From an uncultured Flavobacteriaceae bacterium (lineage in GTDB: Bacteria > Bacteroidota > Bacteroidia > Flavobacteriales > Flavobacteriaceae): a DNA stretch of 39,438 nucleotides. The stretch is taken from contig CALDUF010000090.1 in the NCBI GenBank assembly GCA_937923515.1, forward strand, positions 1 to 39,438. Direction: 5' to 3'. Shown piece by piece: positions 1 through 6,758 of this stretch. A model generated the notes under the pieces. The model did no database searches, was not told where the DNA came from, and saw nothing but the letters and a program-made list of their open reading frames with translations. Made by a program: the position numbers and the translations under genes. The stretch's first letter is position 1. The number at the start of each line of letters is the position of its first letter.

Positions 1-61
1 CTCCAGCTCTTGCGGACACGTTTTTTGTTTGGTTTTACAACGCCTTTGGCAGGTATAACCC

Positions 62-140
62 GCGTTAGGGATTGAGGCATTTGTTGAAGCTCCTCGCAGA
101 GAGCGACTGCCGAAAGCCCGACCCCTTGTGGGTAACGCCC
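62..140 (+). repeat. Structured intergenic element, copy A
   Basis: This is one of three copies in the window (others at 14834-14960 and 22649-22743). It opens with GCGTTAGGGATTG and closes with GGTAACGCCC, so the ends GCGTTA and TAACGC can pair. The shared core GAAAGCCCGAC lies near 112-122. Two inner stems are visible: GCTC/GAGC around 88-103, inside an outer GGCA/TGCC pair, and ACCCC/GGGT just before the closing arm. It ends 5 bp beyond the trpE stop codon, on the strand opposite to trpE. No ORF is evident in it. Bases 1-61 show nothing I can name. It could be a mobile repeat or an RNA element; the function is unknown. Confidence 0.7.
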
Positions 141-145
141 TTATT

Positions 146-1552
146 TTAAATATCTTCTGCTAATGTAATAGCTTTAGTTAACGCGCCTAGTTTATTGTAC
201 ACTTCTTGCAACTCGTTTTCTTGGTTTGATTTTGATACCAATCCTGCGCCTGCTTGCCAAAATAATTTATAGTCTTTACTTAAAAATGTACGAATCATAA
301 TCGCGTGGTTAAAATTACCATGAAAGTCCATAAACCCAATGGCGCCGCCGTAAAATGCGCGACTTGTTTTTTCGTAATCTTCTATAAGTTGCATGGCGCG
401 ATGTTTTGGTGCGCCGCTTAATGTTCCTGCGGGAAACGTATCTGCCACAACTTGCATGGTTGAGGTGGTATCGTGCTTTTGCCCTGTTACTTTGCTAACC
501 AAATGTATAACATGAGAAAAGAACTGAACTTCGCGATACGTATCAACGTTTACTTGGCTACCGTGGCGACTTAAATCGTTTCTGGCCAAATCTACCAGCA
601 TAACGTGTTCTGCATTTTCTTTATCGTCGTTTTTTAAATTTTCGGCTAAAATTTCATCTTTTTCATAATCTCCAGTTCTTTTATAGGTTCCTGCAATAGG
701 GTGAATTTCGGCTAAACCATCTTCTACAATTAATTGTGCTTCGGGCGAGCTTCCAAAGATTTTAAAATCGCCATAATCAAAATAAAATAGGTACGGCGAT
801 GGGTTTATACTTCTAAGAGCGCGGTAAATATTAAATTCGTCGCCAGTAAATTCTTGAGAAAAACGTCTTGATAATACCAGTTGAAATACATCTCCACGTT
901 GGCAATGTTTTCTGGCTACTTCTACATGGGATCTAAATTCATCATCAGTTAAATTAGAGGTTATATCACCTTTAGCGTTAAACTTATAGGAAGCAAAATT
1001 TTGAACATTGATGAGTGTATCAATCTCATCAATATTATTTTCTACACCTTCATAACAATGCGCAAAAATATAGGCTTCGTTTTTAAAGTGATTAATGGCG
1101 ATGATGTTTTGATACACCGCATAATACATATCTGGAATAACTACAGAATTGTCTTTTTTACTTATTTGTATATCTTCAAAATACCGTACCGCATCATAAG
1201 CCGTATAACCAAAAATACCGTTGTTGATGAATTTGAAATTTTCTTCGGATTTGGTATCGAACTTTTTTGTGAAGTTATAAATCTCATCAACTACGTTTAC
1301 GTCTTCTGTTATTTCAATAGATGTAGCACTGCCATCAGGAAACGTTTCTGAAATCACTTCGTTTTCAACCTTTATTGTAGCAATTGGATTGAAACAGATG
1401 TACGAGAAGTTTTTTTGACTTTTATGATAATCACCACTTTCTAAAAGTATACTATTGGGGTATTTGTCTCGTATTTTGTAATATACGGTAACAGGTGTAA
1501 TAGTATCTGTTAAGATGCGCTTGTGGTGCGTGTAAAGACTAAATTTTTTCAT
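146..1552 (-). CDS. trpE: Anthranilate synthase component I
   Basis: This is the large subunit of anthranilate synthase, a cytoplasmic enzyme that makes anthranilate from chorismate in the first committed step of tryptophan synthesis; the glutamine amidotransferase partner TrpG would lie beyond the left edge. The 468-residue length is normal. Visible motifs are the N-terminal LLES tryptophan-binding motif (feedback site, near residue 37), the chorismate-binding segments PIAGTYKRTG and EHVMLVDLARND, and FPAGTLSGAPK with GGAIGF towards the C-terminus. The gene is controlled from the leader and attenuator at 1949-2121, but a GIY-YIG gene lies between that attenuator and this start codon. The alternative reading, para-aminobenzoate synthase PabB, is less likely because of the Trp leader and the LLES motif. 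Confidence 0.96.
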   Translation of the reverse strand: MKKFSLYTHHKRILTDTITPVTVYYKIRDKYPNSILLESGDYHKSQKNFSYICFNPIATIKVENEVISETFPDGSATSIEITEDVNVVDEIYNFTKKFDTKSEENFKFINNGIFGYTAYDAVRYFEDIQISKKDNSVVIPDMYYAVYQNIIAINHFKNEAYIFAHCYEGVENNIDEIDTLINVQNFASYKFNAKGDITSNLTDDEFRSHVEVARKHCQRGDVFQLVLSRRFSQEFTGDEFNIYRALRSINPSPYLFYFDYGDFKIFGSSPEAQLIVEDGLAEIHPIAGTYKRTGDYEKDEILAENLKNDDKENAEHVMLVDLARNDLSRHGSQVNVDTYREVQFFSHVIHLVSKVTGQKHDTTSTMQVVADTFPAGTLSGAPKHRAMQLIEDYEKTSRAFYGGAIGFMDFHGNFNHAIMIRTFLSKDYKLFWQAGAGLVSKSNQENELQEVYNKLGALTKAITLAEDI

Positions 1553-1569
1553 AAATTAGTTACTGTCTT

Positions 1570-1585
1570 TTCCGCGAAAGCGGAA
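1570..1585. repeat. Short palindrome (GCGGAA family), 3' of GIY-YIG gene
   Basis: This is a perfect hairpin, TTCCGC-GAAA-GCGGAA, between the GIY-YIG stop codon and the trpE start. On the plus strand it is followed by a T run, so it looks like a terminator only in the direction opposite to trp transcription. It matches the palindromes at 1912-1929 and 19336-19353 in stem size and in its purine GAA(A/G) loop, and it is inverted relative to the 1912 copy. Confidence 0.75.
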
Positions 1586-1598
1586 TTTTTTTATTTAA

Positions 1599-1895
1599 TT
1601 ATATAAAGAAATGTGATAAATCGTTCCAATCTGGATTTAAATACTTAATAAGGTTTATTTTCCATTGCCTATTCCATTTCTTTAGTTGCTTTTCTCTTTT
1701 TATTGCTTCTCCCGCAGTTTCAAAATTTTCATAATAAACTAATATATCTAGTCTATGTTTATTTGCAAACCCTCTGGTGTGTTTCTTTTTATATTGAGTT
1801 ATTCTCTGTTTTATATTTCCTGTCATTCCTATATACAAAATTCCATCTTTTTTATTTGTTATAATGTATATGTAATATGTTTTGTCATTAAACAT
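1599..1895 (-). CDS. Small GIY-YIG nuclease-domain protein
   Basis: This 98-residue protein is essentially a single GIY-YIG nuclease domain of the UvrC-N/YhbQ-like kind. The first strand carries YIYII (residues 8-12) and the YIG element is LYIG (20-23). The family arginine is in NIKQR (R31), and the metal-binding glutamate is E68 in REKQLKKW. The C-terminal NPDWNDL is typical of these stand-alone proteins. The family cuts DNA; the target here is unknown. The gene sits inside the trp leader region, downstream of the attenuator and 46 bp before trpE, with palindromes on both sides. That arrangement suggests an inserted cassette rather than a trp gene. Confidence 0.9.
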   Translation of the reverse strand: MFNDKTYYIYIITNKKDGILYIGMTGNIKQRITQYKKKHTRGFANKHRLDILVYYENFETAGEAIKREKQLKKWNRQWKINLIKYLNPDWNDLSHFFI

Positions 1896-1911
1896 TAATC
1901 AAACGATATGG

Positions 1912-1929
1912 TTTCCGCCTTCGCGGAAA
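1912..1929. repeat. Short palindrome (GCGGAA family), 5' of GIY-YIG gene
   Basis: This hairpin reads TTTCCGC-GAAG-GCGGAAA on the minus strand and lies 16 bp upstream of the GIY-YIG start codon and 19 bp past the trp terminator stem. With the copy at 1570-1585 it brackets the nuclease gene in inverted orientation. It is also preceded on the minus strand by GTCA, and the third copy at 19.3 kb is preceded by ATCA on the plus strand. Confidence 0.75.
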
Positions 1930-1948
1930 TGACACTATTTTTACACAA

Positions 1949-1978
1949 AAAAGGCTTGTCGTGAACGACAAGCCTTTT
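1949..1978 (-). terminator. trp attenuator terminator hairpin
   Basis: On the minus strand, AAAAGGCTTGTCG, loop TTCA and CGACAAGCCTTTT form a perfect 13-bp stem, followed by further Ts. It lies 45 bp after the leader-peptide stop codon. The competing pairing is visible: TCGTGAA, just after the leader stop, can pair with TTCACGA formed by the loop and the 3' arm, which would open the terminator. CTTTCGAA, in the Trp-codon region, can in turn pair with TTCG(T)GAAG with one bulge. This is the layout expected for ribosome-dependent attenuation. Confidence 0.85.
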
Positions 1979-2023
1979 GGATATTTTAAGTTTTAAATAT
2001 ACTAGGATTTTACTTCACGAATG

Positions 2024-2071
2024 TTAGTTTCGAAAGCACCACCACCAAGTATTATTTAAAAATGTGTTCAT
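2024..2071 (-). CDS. trpL: Trp operon leader peptide
   Basis: This is a 15-codon ORF that reads MNTFLNNTWWWCFRN and then stops, with three consecutive Trp codons (TGG TGG TGG) at positions 9-11. It lies 20 bp after a well-formed promoter and is followed by alternative RNA hairpins ending in a terminator. Stalling of the ribosome at the Trp codons when charged tRNA-Trp is scarce would favour the antiterminator and allow transcription into the genes that end with trpE. The role is inferred from layout; the codon run itself is seen directly. Its symbol follows the usual name for such leaders. Confidence 0.88.
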   Translation of the reverse strand: MNTFLNNTWWWCFRN

Positions 2072-2090
2072 TGTATTATTTTTGATGCCT

Positions 2091-2121
2091 CAAAGATAAA
2101 AACGAAAATATAAATACGCAA
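2091..2121 (-). promoter_or_regulatory. trp operon promoter
   Basis: On the minus strand TTG (2121-2119), a 20-bp spacer and TATCTTTG (2098-2091) match the Bacteroidota primary promoter pattern TTG-N17-23-TANNTTTG. Transcription would begin near 2085, placing the leader-peptide ATG at about +15. Confidence 0.7.
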
Positions 2122-2144
2122 TTGTTTATTGATTTTTTTAAACA

Positions 2145-2176
2145 AAAAAAACTACCATAATATTATGGTAGTTTTT
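2145..2176. terminator. Terminator after MarR-family gene
   Basis: This is a long perfect palindrome: ACTACCATAAT and its complement centred at 2160/2161, flanked by A and T runs. It lies about 25 bp beyond the stop codon of the minus-strand MarR gene and works in principle on both strands. Confidence 0.75.
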
Positions 2177-2200
2177 TAGAATCATTAGGTGTAGAGAGAG

Positions 2201-2662
2201 TTAGTCTGCTATTAACCATAATTTACCCAATAATCTCATCAGTTCGGTAGCTTCTTTATCATCTAAAGCACTTACCATGTCAACTTCTTTTTTATCTATC
2301 AATGTATCAATAGTATTTAAGAAGCTCAATCCCCCAGTTGTTATGCAGATATCAATTTTTCTTTTATTAGTTTTATTTATTTGTTTTTCTACTAATCCTT
2401 TTTTTATGAGCTTATCAACCAATCTGGTTGTGTTACTCATTTTTGTAATCATTCTATCCTGTAAAGTACTTAAAGATGCTGGCGCTCCTTTTTGGCCCCT
2501 TAATATTCTTAATACATTAAATTGTTGTAAAGAAATATCGTGAGGTTTTAGTACTTTATTTAATTCAGCATGAACAAGTCCGTTTGTATATAGTAAATTA
2601 ACAATAACACGTTTAGATAATGGAATATCGGTGCCTATTTTTAAGAGATCTTCTATTCGCAT
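2201..2662 (-). CDS. MarR-family transcriptional regulator
   Basis: This 153-residue protein has a winged-helix DNA-binding core of the MarR type: the LQQFNVLRILRG helix, then the STLQDRM and SNTTRLVDKLIKKGLVEK recognition region (about residues 65-95), and a wing with NKRKIDICIT. MarR proteins are dimeric repressors that usually respond to small ligands or thiol oxidation. It diverges from a run of thioredoxin-fold and rhodanese genes. A perfect 12-bp palindrome, TTGTATATACAA, lies 11 bp before its start and overlaps a -7 box, so autorepression is likely. No conserved sensing cysteine is seen, so the signal is unknown. Confidence 0.9.
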   Translation of the reverse strand: MRIEDLLKIGTDIPLSKRVIVNLLYTNGLVHAELNKVLKPHDISLQQFNVLRILRGQKGAPASLSTLQDRMITKMSNTTRLVDKLIKKGLVEKQINKTNKRKIDICITTGGLSFLNTIDTLIDKKEVDMVSALDDKEATELMRLLGKLWLIAD

Positions 2663-2672
2663 CGCCTAACTG

Positions 2673-2689
2673 TTGTATATACAAATGTA
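2673..2689 (-). promoter_or_regulatory. Probable MarR operator overlapping a -7 box
   Basis: TTGTATATACAA (2673-2684) is a perfect 12-bp palindrome. The minus-strand -7 box TACATTTG (2689-2682) overlaps its edge, so a bound dimer would cover the transcription start of the regulator gene. A second short palindrome, TACAGCTGTA, lies nearer the divergent gene, around 2746-2755. Confidence 0.5.
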
Positions 2690-2787
2690 TGTAAAATATA
2701 TGAAATGTTCTTATTGTGTTAAAATATTTGTTAAACAGTATTATGCTACAGCTGTAATGTTTAATTTAGAGTATAATTTTTTATAAG

Positions 2788-3321
2788 ATGAAATTTCAGT
2801 TTATAGTAATTGCGCTCTTGTTTTTAAACGCTTGTAAAGAAAAAACAAAAACAGCAACAGTAGATAATACGTCGGTTATTGAAGTTAAGTATGCAGAAGC
2901 GTCTATAGATTTAGAAATATATGACTTTGAAGGCTTTAAAACATTTCTAAACAAAAGCGACGATAAAACGTATGTGATAAATTTTTGGGCAACTTGGTGT
3001 GGCCCTTGCGTAAAAGAGTTGCCTTACTTTGAGCAGTTACATGCAAATTATAAAAATAAAGATGTTGAAGTGATTTTGGTAAGCTTAGATTTTCCGCATG
3101 TGTACGAAACTAAATTAAAACCATTTATTTTAAAACACGAGTTGAAGAGTAGGGTTATTGTTTTGAATGATGGTAACGAAAATAAATGGATAAATGCTGT
3201 TGATGCATCTTGGTCTGGGGCAATTCCAGCCACAATAATTTATAATAAAAACGAACGTAAATTTTTTGAAAGATCTTTCACTTTTGAAGAACTTGAGGCA
3301 GAAGTAAAACAATTAAAATAA
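2788..3321 (+). CDS. TlpA-like thioredoxin-fold lipoprotein
   Basis: This 177-residue protein has a signal peptide ending in the lipobox LNAC (Cys16), so it is probably a lipoprotein facing the periplasm. A thioredoxin domain follows, with the active site WATWCGPC (Cys71 and Cys74) and the family's later cis-proline segment GAIPATIIYN. The charged residue after the lipidated cysteine does not settle which membrane holds it. TlpA/ResA-like proteins reduce disulfides on exported proteins or apocytochromes; the actual partner is not evident. The next gene starts 7 bp later and is probably co-transcribed. The start is the only ATG that gives a full signal peptide. Confidence 0.88.
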   Translation: MKFQFIVIALLFLNACKEKTKTATVDNTSVIEVKYAEASIDLEIYDFEGFKTFLNKSDDKTYVINFWATWCGPCVKELPYFEQLHANYKNKDVEVILVSLDFPHVYETKLKPFILKHELKSRVIVLNDGNENKWINAVDASWSGAIPATIIYNKNERKFFERSFTFEELEAEVKQLK

Positions 3322-3328
3322 AGAAGTA

Positions 3329-3946
3329 ATGAAAAATGTATTTAAACTAATTCCGCTAGTAGCACTGGTTATTTTTGTTAGTGCTTTTTCTAATAATGTT
3401 ACACACGATCATGGTTACGACGTTGGAGATGTTATAGAAGATTTTAAACTTAAAAATATAGATGGTAAGATGGTCTCGTTATCTGATTACAAAGATGCAA
3501 AGGGGTTTATTATTACATTTACATGTAACACGTGCCCGTTTTCAATAGCTTATGAAGATAGAATTATTGCATTACATAAAAAATATGCAGCAAAAGGGTA
3601 TCCAGTAATAGCTATTAATCCGAATAATCCAAATACAAAACAAGGTGATAGTTTTGAATCGATGCAGCAAAGAGCAAATGAAAAAGGCTTTACATTTCCT
3701 TATTTGGTGGATGAAGGTCAAAAAACATATCCAAAATTTGGAGCCACTAAAACACCGCATAATTATGTAGTGAAAAAAACAGAAAAGGGAATGGTAGTTG
3801 CGTACATTGGCGCAATAGATGATAGTTCGCGCAACCCTGATGCAGTAACTGAAACCTATCTTGAAGATGCTGTTGATGCTTTGTTAGAAGGTAAAGAGGT
3901 GAAAATAAAAAAAACCAAAGCTATAGGCTGCTCAATAAAAGTCTAA
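3329..3946 (+). CDS. Exported redoxin/thioredoxin-fold protein
   Basis: This 205-residue protein has an N-terminal hydrophobic signal (about residues 5-20) and an AhpC/TSA-type redoxin fold. The CxxC-like active site is FTCNTCPF (Cys66 and Cys69), and the later segment TPHNYVV carries the expected proline. The CNTCP version of the motif marks a subfamily distinct from classical thioredoxin (CGPC) and from peroxiredoxins. A third cysteine is near the C-terminus (IGCSIKV). It probably acts with the preceding lipoprotein in periplasmic thiol chemistry; the substrate is unknown. A strong hairpin terminator follows, closing a two-gene unit. Confidence 0.85.
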   Translation: MKNVFKLIPLVALVIFVSAFSNNVTHDHGYDVGDVIEDFKLKNIDGKMVSLSDYKDAKGFIITFTCNTCPFSIAYEDRIIALHKKYAAKGYPVIAINPNNPNTKQGDSFESMQQRANEKGFTFPYLVDEGQKTYPKFGATKTPHNYVVKKTEKGMVVAYIGAIDDSSRNPDAVTETYLEDAVDALLEGKEVKIKKTKAIGCSIKV

Positions 3947-3968
3947 ACCTTGTAAACAAATACTTTAC

Positions 3969-3998
3969 ATCCGAAGTGTAATACTTCGGATTTTTTTT
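3969..3998 (+). terminator. Terminator after redoxin gene
   Basis: ATCCGAAGT, loop GTAAT and ACTTCGGAT form a 9-bp stem followed by eight Ts, 22 bp beyond the stop codon. Confidence 0.85.
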
Positions 3999-4147
3999 CG
4001 TCTATACGTTTATAAGCATGAATTAAAAACTATTTTTATTTTGAAATTGTAGCGTTATTAAGGTTAACAGAGTAGCGTAAATAACAATATTTAAAGGATA
4101 GTACTTTCAATAAATTCTTTATATTTTTGTAAAAATTAAATTAAACG

Positions 4148-4468
4148 ATGGAAGATTTATCACAAGAAGAGTGGGTTGAGCAATTAGAAAAAGATACTAA
4201 TGCTTTGATACTAGATGTAAGAACAGATGCCGAAGTAGCAGATGGTATCATCCCTAATGCCATACATCTTGATATATATAAAGGCCAAGAGTTTATAAAT
4301 GCTTTAGAAGATTTAGATACATCTAAAAGTTATTATGTATACTGTCGTTCTGGAAATAGAAGCGGACAAGCTTGCCAAATTATGGAAGAAATGGGTTTTG
4401 AAAAAGCGTATAATCTTGAAGGTGGCATGCTAGACTGGACAGGCGATGTTGTTGATTTAGAATCTTAA
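4148..4468 (+). CDS. Single-domain rhodanese-like protein (cytoplasmic)
   Basis: This 106-residue protein is one rhodanese domain with no signal peptide. The active-site loop is YCRSGNRSG with the catalytic cysteine at residue 66, and the N-terminal LILDVRTDAEVADG and C-terminal NLEGGMLDW match the family. Rhodaneses carry sulfane sulfur as a cysteine persulfide; the acceptor here is unknown. The next gene, 7 bp downstream, encodes a second rhodanese that is exported, so the pair may handle sulfur on both sides of the inner membrane (inference). Confidence 0.92.
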   Translation: MEDLSQEEWVEQLEKDTNALILDVRTDAEVADGIIPNAIHLDIYKGQEFINALEDLDTSKSYYVYCRSGNRSGQACQIMEEMGFEKAYNLEGGMLDWTGDVVDLES

Positions 4469-4475
4469 TTTCTTA

Positions 4476-4862
4476 ATGAAACATAGTTTATTATTGCTTA
4501 TAATTAGCTTAGTTTTTGCAAGTTGTATGTCTTCTGTAGATACTTCAACTAATCTACAACCTGAAACGTTTAAATCCAGAATTGAAGGTAACGCGGTACA
4601 ATTAGTAGATGTGCGAACGCCTAAAGAATTTAATTCAGGGCATATAAAAAATGCGATAAACATTAACTACCTATCAAAGCATTTTAAGGATAGTATTCGC
4701 TTACTTCAAACTAAAATTCCAACCTATATTTATTGTCGCTCTGGCAAGCGCAGTTCAAAAAGTATGTCGAAATTTAAAACTGCAGGTTTTGATTCTATTT
4801 ACCAACTAAAAGGTGGTTTTCTAGCATGGAAATCGTTAGGCTTCACTATTGAAAAAGAATAA
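4476..4862 (+). CDS. Rhodanese-like lipoprotein
   Basis: This 128-residue protein has a lipoprotein signal ending FASC (Cys17), then one rhodanese domain: VQLVDVRTPKEFNSGHI near residue 42, and the active-site loop YCRSGKRSS with the catalytic cysteine at residue 87. GGFLAWKSLG closes the domain. It is likely anchored in the envelope facing the periplasm. It is 7 bp after the cytoplasmic rhodanese gene and probably co-transcribed. No clear terminator follows in the 262-bp gap to the next gene, where I see only AT-rich sequence. Confidence 0.9.
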   Translation: MKHSLLLLIISLVFASCMSSVDTSTNLQPETFKSRIEGNAVQLVDVRTPKEFNSGHIKNAININYLSKHFKDSIRLLQTKIPTYIYCRSGKRSSKSMSKFKTAGFDSIYQLKGGFLAWKSLGFTIEKE

Positions 4863-5124
4863 TAAAAGTTATTTTAAATTCTTTAGTGCTAAATAGAAAT
4901 TTTGATACAAACATAACAAGCAAATAAAATCGTTTAACAACATAAGGATTTTAACTCAATTACATTGTTTTTGTGCTTTATTCACTTTTGTCTTTTTTTT
5001 AAGTACTTCACCTTTTTTATTTTTAGTTAAACACTTATTTTGTCTAATTTTAATTAAAATTCTAAGTGTTATCTAATTAACATTTTGAAGTTTTAACAAA
5101 ATTACACCCTCAAAATTAAGAATT

Positions 5125-5451
5125 ATGGAAAATGGCGTTTATGTTTTAGGATTGATAGGATTGCTTTTTTTATGTATTTATGGTTATGCATATGGCTCTG
5201 TTGCCATAGAAAAAATGAAATCGAAAAAGTACTATCAAGAATTAGATCGTATTGCTGCTATCAAAAAAGAAGAGCGTTTAGTTAAGCAAAAAGCTAGAGA
5301 AGAAAAATTAGAAAAGCTTAGAAAACGAAGTAACGAAATTAGATTGGAATTAAATAGGCTTGAAAAAGTGAATCTTCAAAGAGCAACAACTGATCAAATT
5401 AAAGTTGAAAAAATGCGTCAGCTATTAGAGCACAGTCAACAAGCTAGCTAA
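5125..5451 (+). CDS. Small membrane-anchored coiled-coil protein
   Basis: I do not recognise this 108-residue protein. It has one hydrophobic N-terminal segment (about residues 5-25, rich in Gly and Leu), followed by a very charged Lys/Glu/Arg helix from about residue 30 to the end, with heptad-like spacing that suggests a coiled coil. The topology is probably a single anchor with a cytoplasmic tail. It stands alone between the rhodanese genes and the convergent LacI gene, with only a weak ACAC/GTGT hairpin in the 108-bp gap to the latter. Confidence 0.65.
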   Translation: MENGVYVLGLIGLLFLCIYGYAYGSVAIEKMKSKKYYQELDRIAAIKKEERLVKQKAREEKLEKLRKRSNEIRLELNRLEKVNLQRATTDQIKVEKMRQLLEHSQQAS

Positions 5452-5559
5452 TAGTCGCAGTAACTACATTATTTTTTTTAATTTTAATACACGCTATTTA
5501 TTGTGTTTAAAGTATAAGTAGTATTGTCTTCGTATTGGCCTAATACTTTGCTTAAACTA

Positions 5560-6585
5560 TCACTTCCTTTTAGATGATGCTCTAATAATAAGTTCGGGTT
5601 CTAATATCATTTTATTTAAAGTAACTGGTTCATTGGGGTTGTCTATTCTATTTAAAAAAGTTTCTGCTGCAAGTCGTCCTATTTCTTCAGAGTGTTGTTC
5701 AATAGATGAGATGCCTGGAGTTACAATTTCTGAAAATGGCTCGTTACTAAAACCAACAATAGCTATGTCTTCAGGAACTTTTATATTATGCGCTTTTAAA
5801 GCTTCTAAAGCACCTAAGGCTGCATAATCACCAGAGATATAAACACCATCTGGTTTTACAGGAAGGCTAAGTAACTTTTTCATAATATCTCTACCGTCAG
5901 ATTTTCTTAAATTACATTCATACATCAAATCTTCATTAAAAGGCAATTTGTGTTTTTTTAAGGCATCAATATAACCTCTAATTCGGTTTTTGTAGATTCT
6001 AGTATGGCTAAAGCCTCCAATATGGGCAATTCGTTTACAACCTTGTTCTACTAAATGTTCAATTACAATATGGCTGCTCATATAATCGTCAATACCAACG
6101 TAATCCACATTTAAGTCATTTTCCCCACGATCAAATAAAATTAAAGGAATACCTTTTTGTTTTATCTTATTGTAATAATCAAGTTTTACGGTTTCGTTTG
6201 CCATAGAAGCAATAATGCCGTCCACTTGAGTAAATAGAAGGGCTTCAATACTTTGGCATTCTTTCTTATACGATTCGTTTGATTGTGTTATAATAACATT
6301 ATAGCCTTTTTCATTAAGTATGTCTTCAATTTTTTCAATTATAGAAGAGAAAAAATTACTATTTGCTCTTGGTATAATTACGCCAACTAAATTACTTTTT
6401 CCTTTTCTAAGTGCGGTAGCTATATGGTTAGGTTGGTAGTTTAAATTTTCGGCCACTTGCAAAACAGCAGCTTTAGTTTGTTTGCTTATTCTAGGGTGAT
6501 CGTTTAGTGCTTTTGAAACTGCCGAAGGTGTAATACCTAAAACATTAGCAATATCTTTTATGGTGGTTTTTTTTTTGTTAACCAA
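5560..6585 (-). CDS. LacI-family transcriptional regulator
   Basis: This 341-residue protein has the full LacI architecture. A helix-turn-helix at residues 5-30 (TTIKDIANVLGITPSAVSKA) is followed by the hinge helix (NYQPNHIATALR) and a periplasmic-binding-protein-like sensor domain beginning LVGVIIPRANSNFF and ending in ELIIRAS. It diverges from kdgK-eda, and the two intervening palindromes share one consensus, so it most likely represses that operon and itself. The ligand is plausibly 2-keto-3-deoxygluconate or a related uronate intermediate, which is inference from the neighbours. Confidence 0.93.
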   Translation of the reverse strand: MVNKKKTTIKDIANVLGITPSAVSKALNDHPRISKQTKAAVLQVAENLNYQPNHIATALRKGKSNLVGVIIPRANSNFFSSIIEKIEDILNEKGYNVIITQSNESYKKECQSIEALLFTQVDGIIASMANETVKLDYYNKIKQKGIPLILFDRGENDLNVDYVGIDDYMSSHIVIEHLVEQGCKRIAHIGGFSHTRIYKNRIRGYIDALKKHKLPFNEDLMYECNLRKSDGRDIMKKLLSLPVKPDGVYISGDYAALGALEALKAHNIKVPEDIAIVGFSNEPFSEIVTPGISSIEQHSEEIGRLAAETFLNRIDNPNEPVTLNKMILEPELIIRASSKRK

Positions 6586-6599
6586 TTTTTATATACTTT

Positions 6600-6623
6600 T
6601 GTTCCAACGTTTGAACAAATATA
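6600..6623 (-). promoter_or_regulatory. LacI operator 1 and regulator -7 box
   Basis: TGTTCCAACGTTTGAACA (6600-6617) is a perfect 18-bp palindrome 14 bp upstream of the regulator's start codon. The minus-strand -7 box TATATTTG (6623-6616) abuts it, so binding would block initiation of the regulator gene. It matches operator 2 in the form TGTTCNAWCGWTNGAACA. Confidence 0.72.
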
Positions 6624-6758
6624 ACGTTTTTATTGATTTTAAAATTAAAACCAACTAAAGTAAATCTCAATAAATTCCATTATTTATTAGATTAAGTTAA
6701 ATAATTACATGTTGTTCTAGAAGGCATATTTCATGTGATTAAGGGGTGTTAATTTATT

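Noticed and set aside
1001-1351. Plus-strand frame of 116 codons
   Set aside because: It lies wholly inside trpE on the other strand, with composition of a shadow frame.
1570-1585. Terminator of the GIY-YIG gene
   Set aside because: The T run follows the stem only on the plus strand. In the direction of trp transcription the stem is followed by AAGACAG, so it should not terminate the operon.
5470-5525. Terminator between the coiled-coil gene and the LacI gene
   Set aside because: Only a four-base ACAC/GTGT pairing with a long loop is present, too weak to call.
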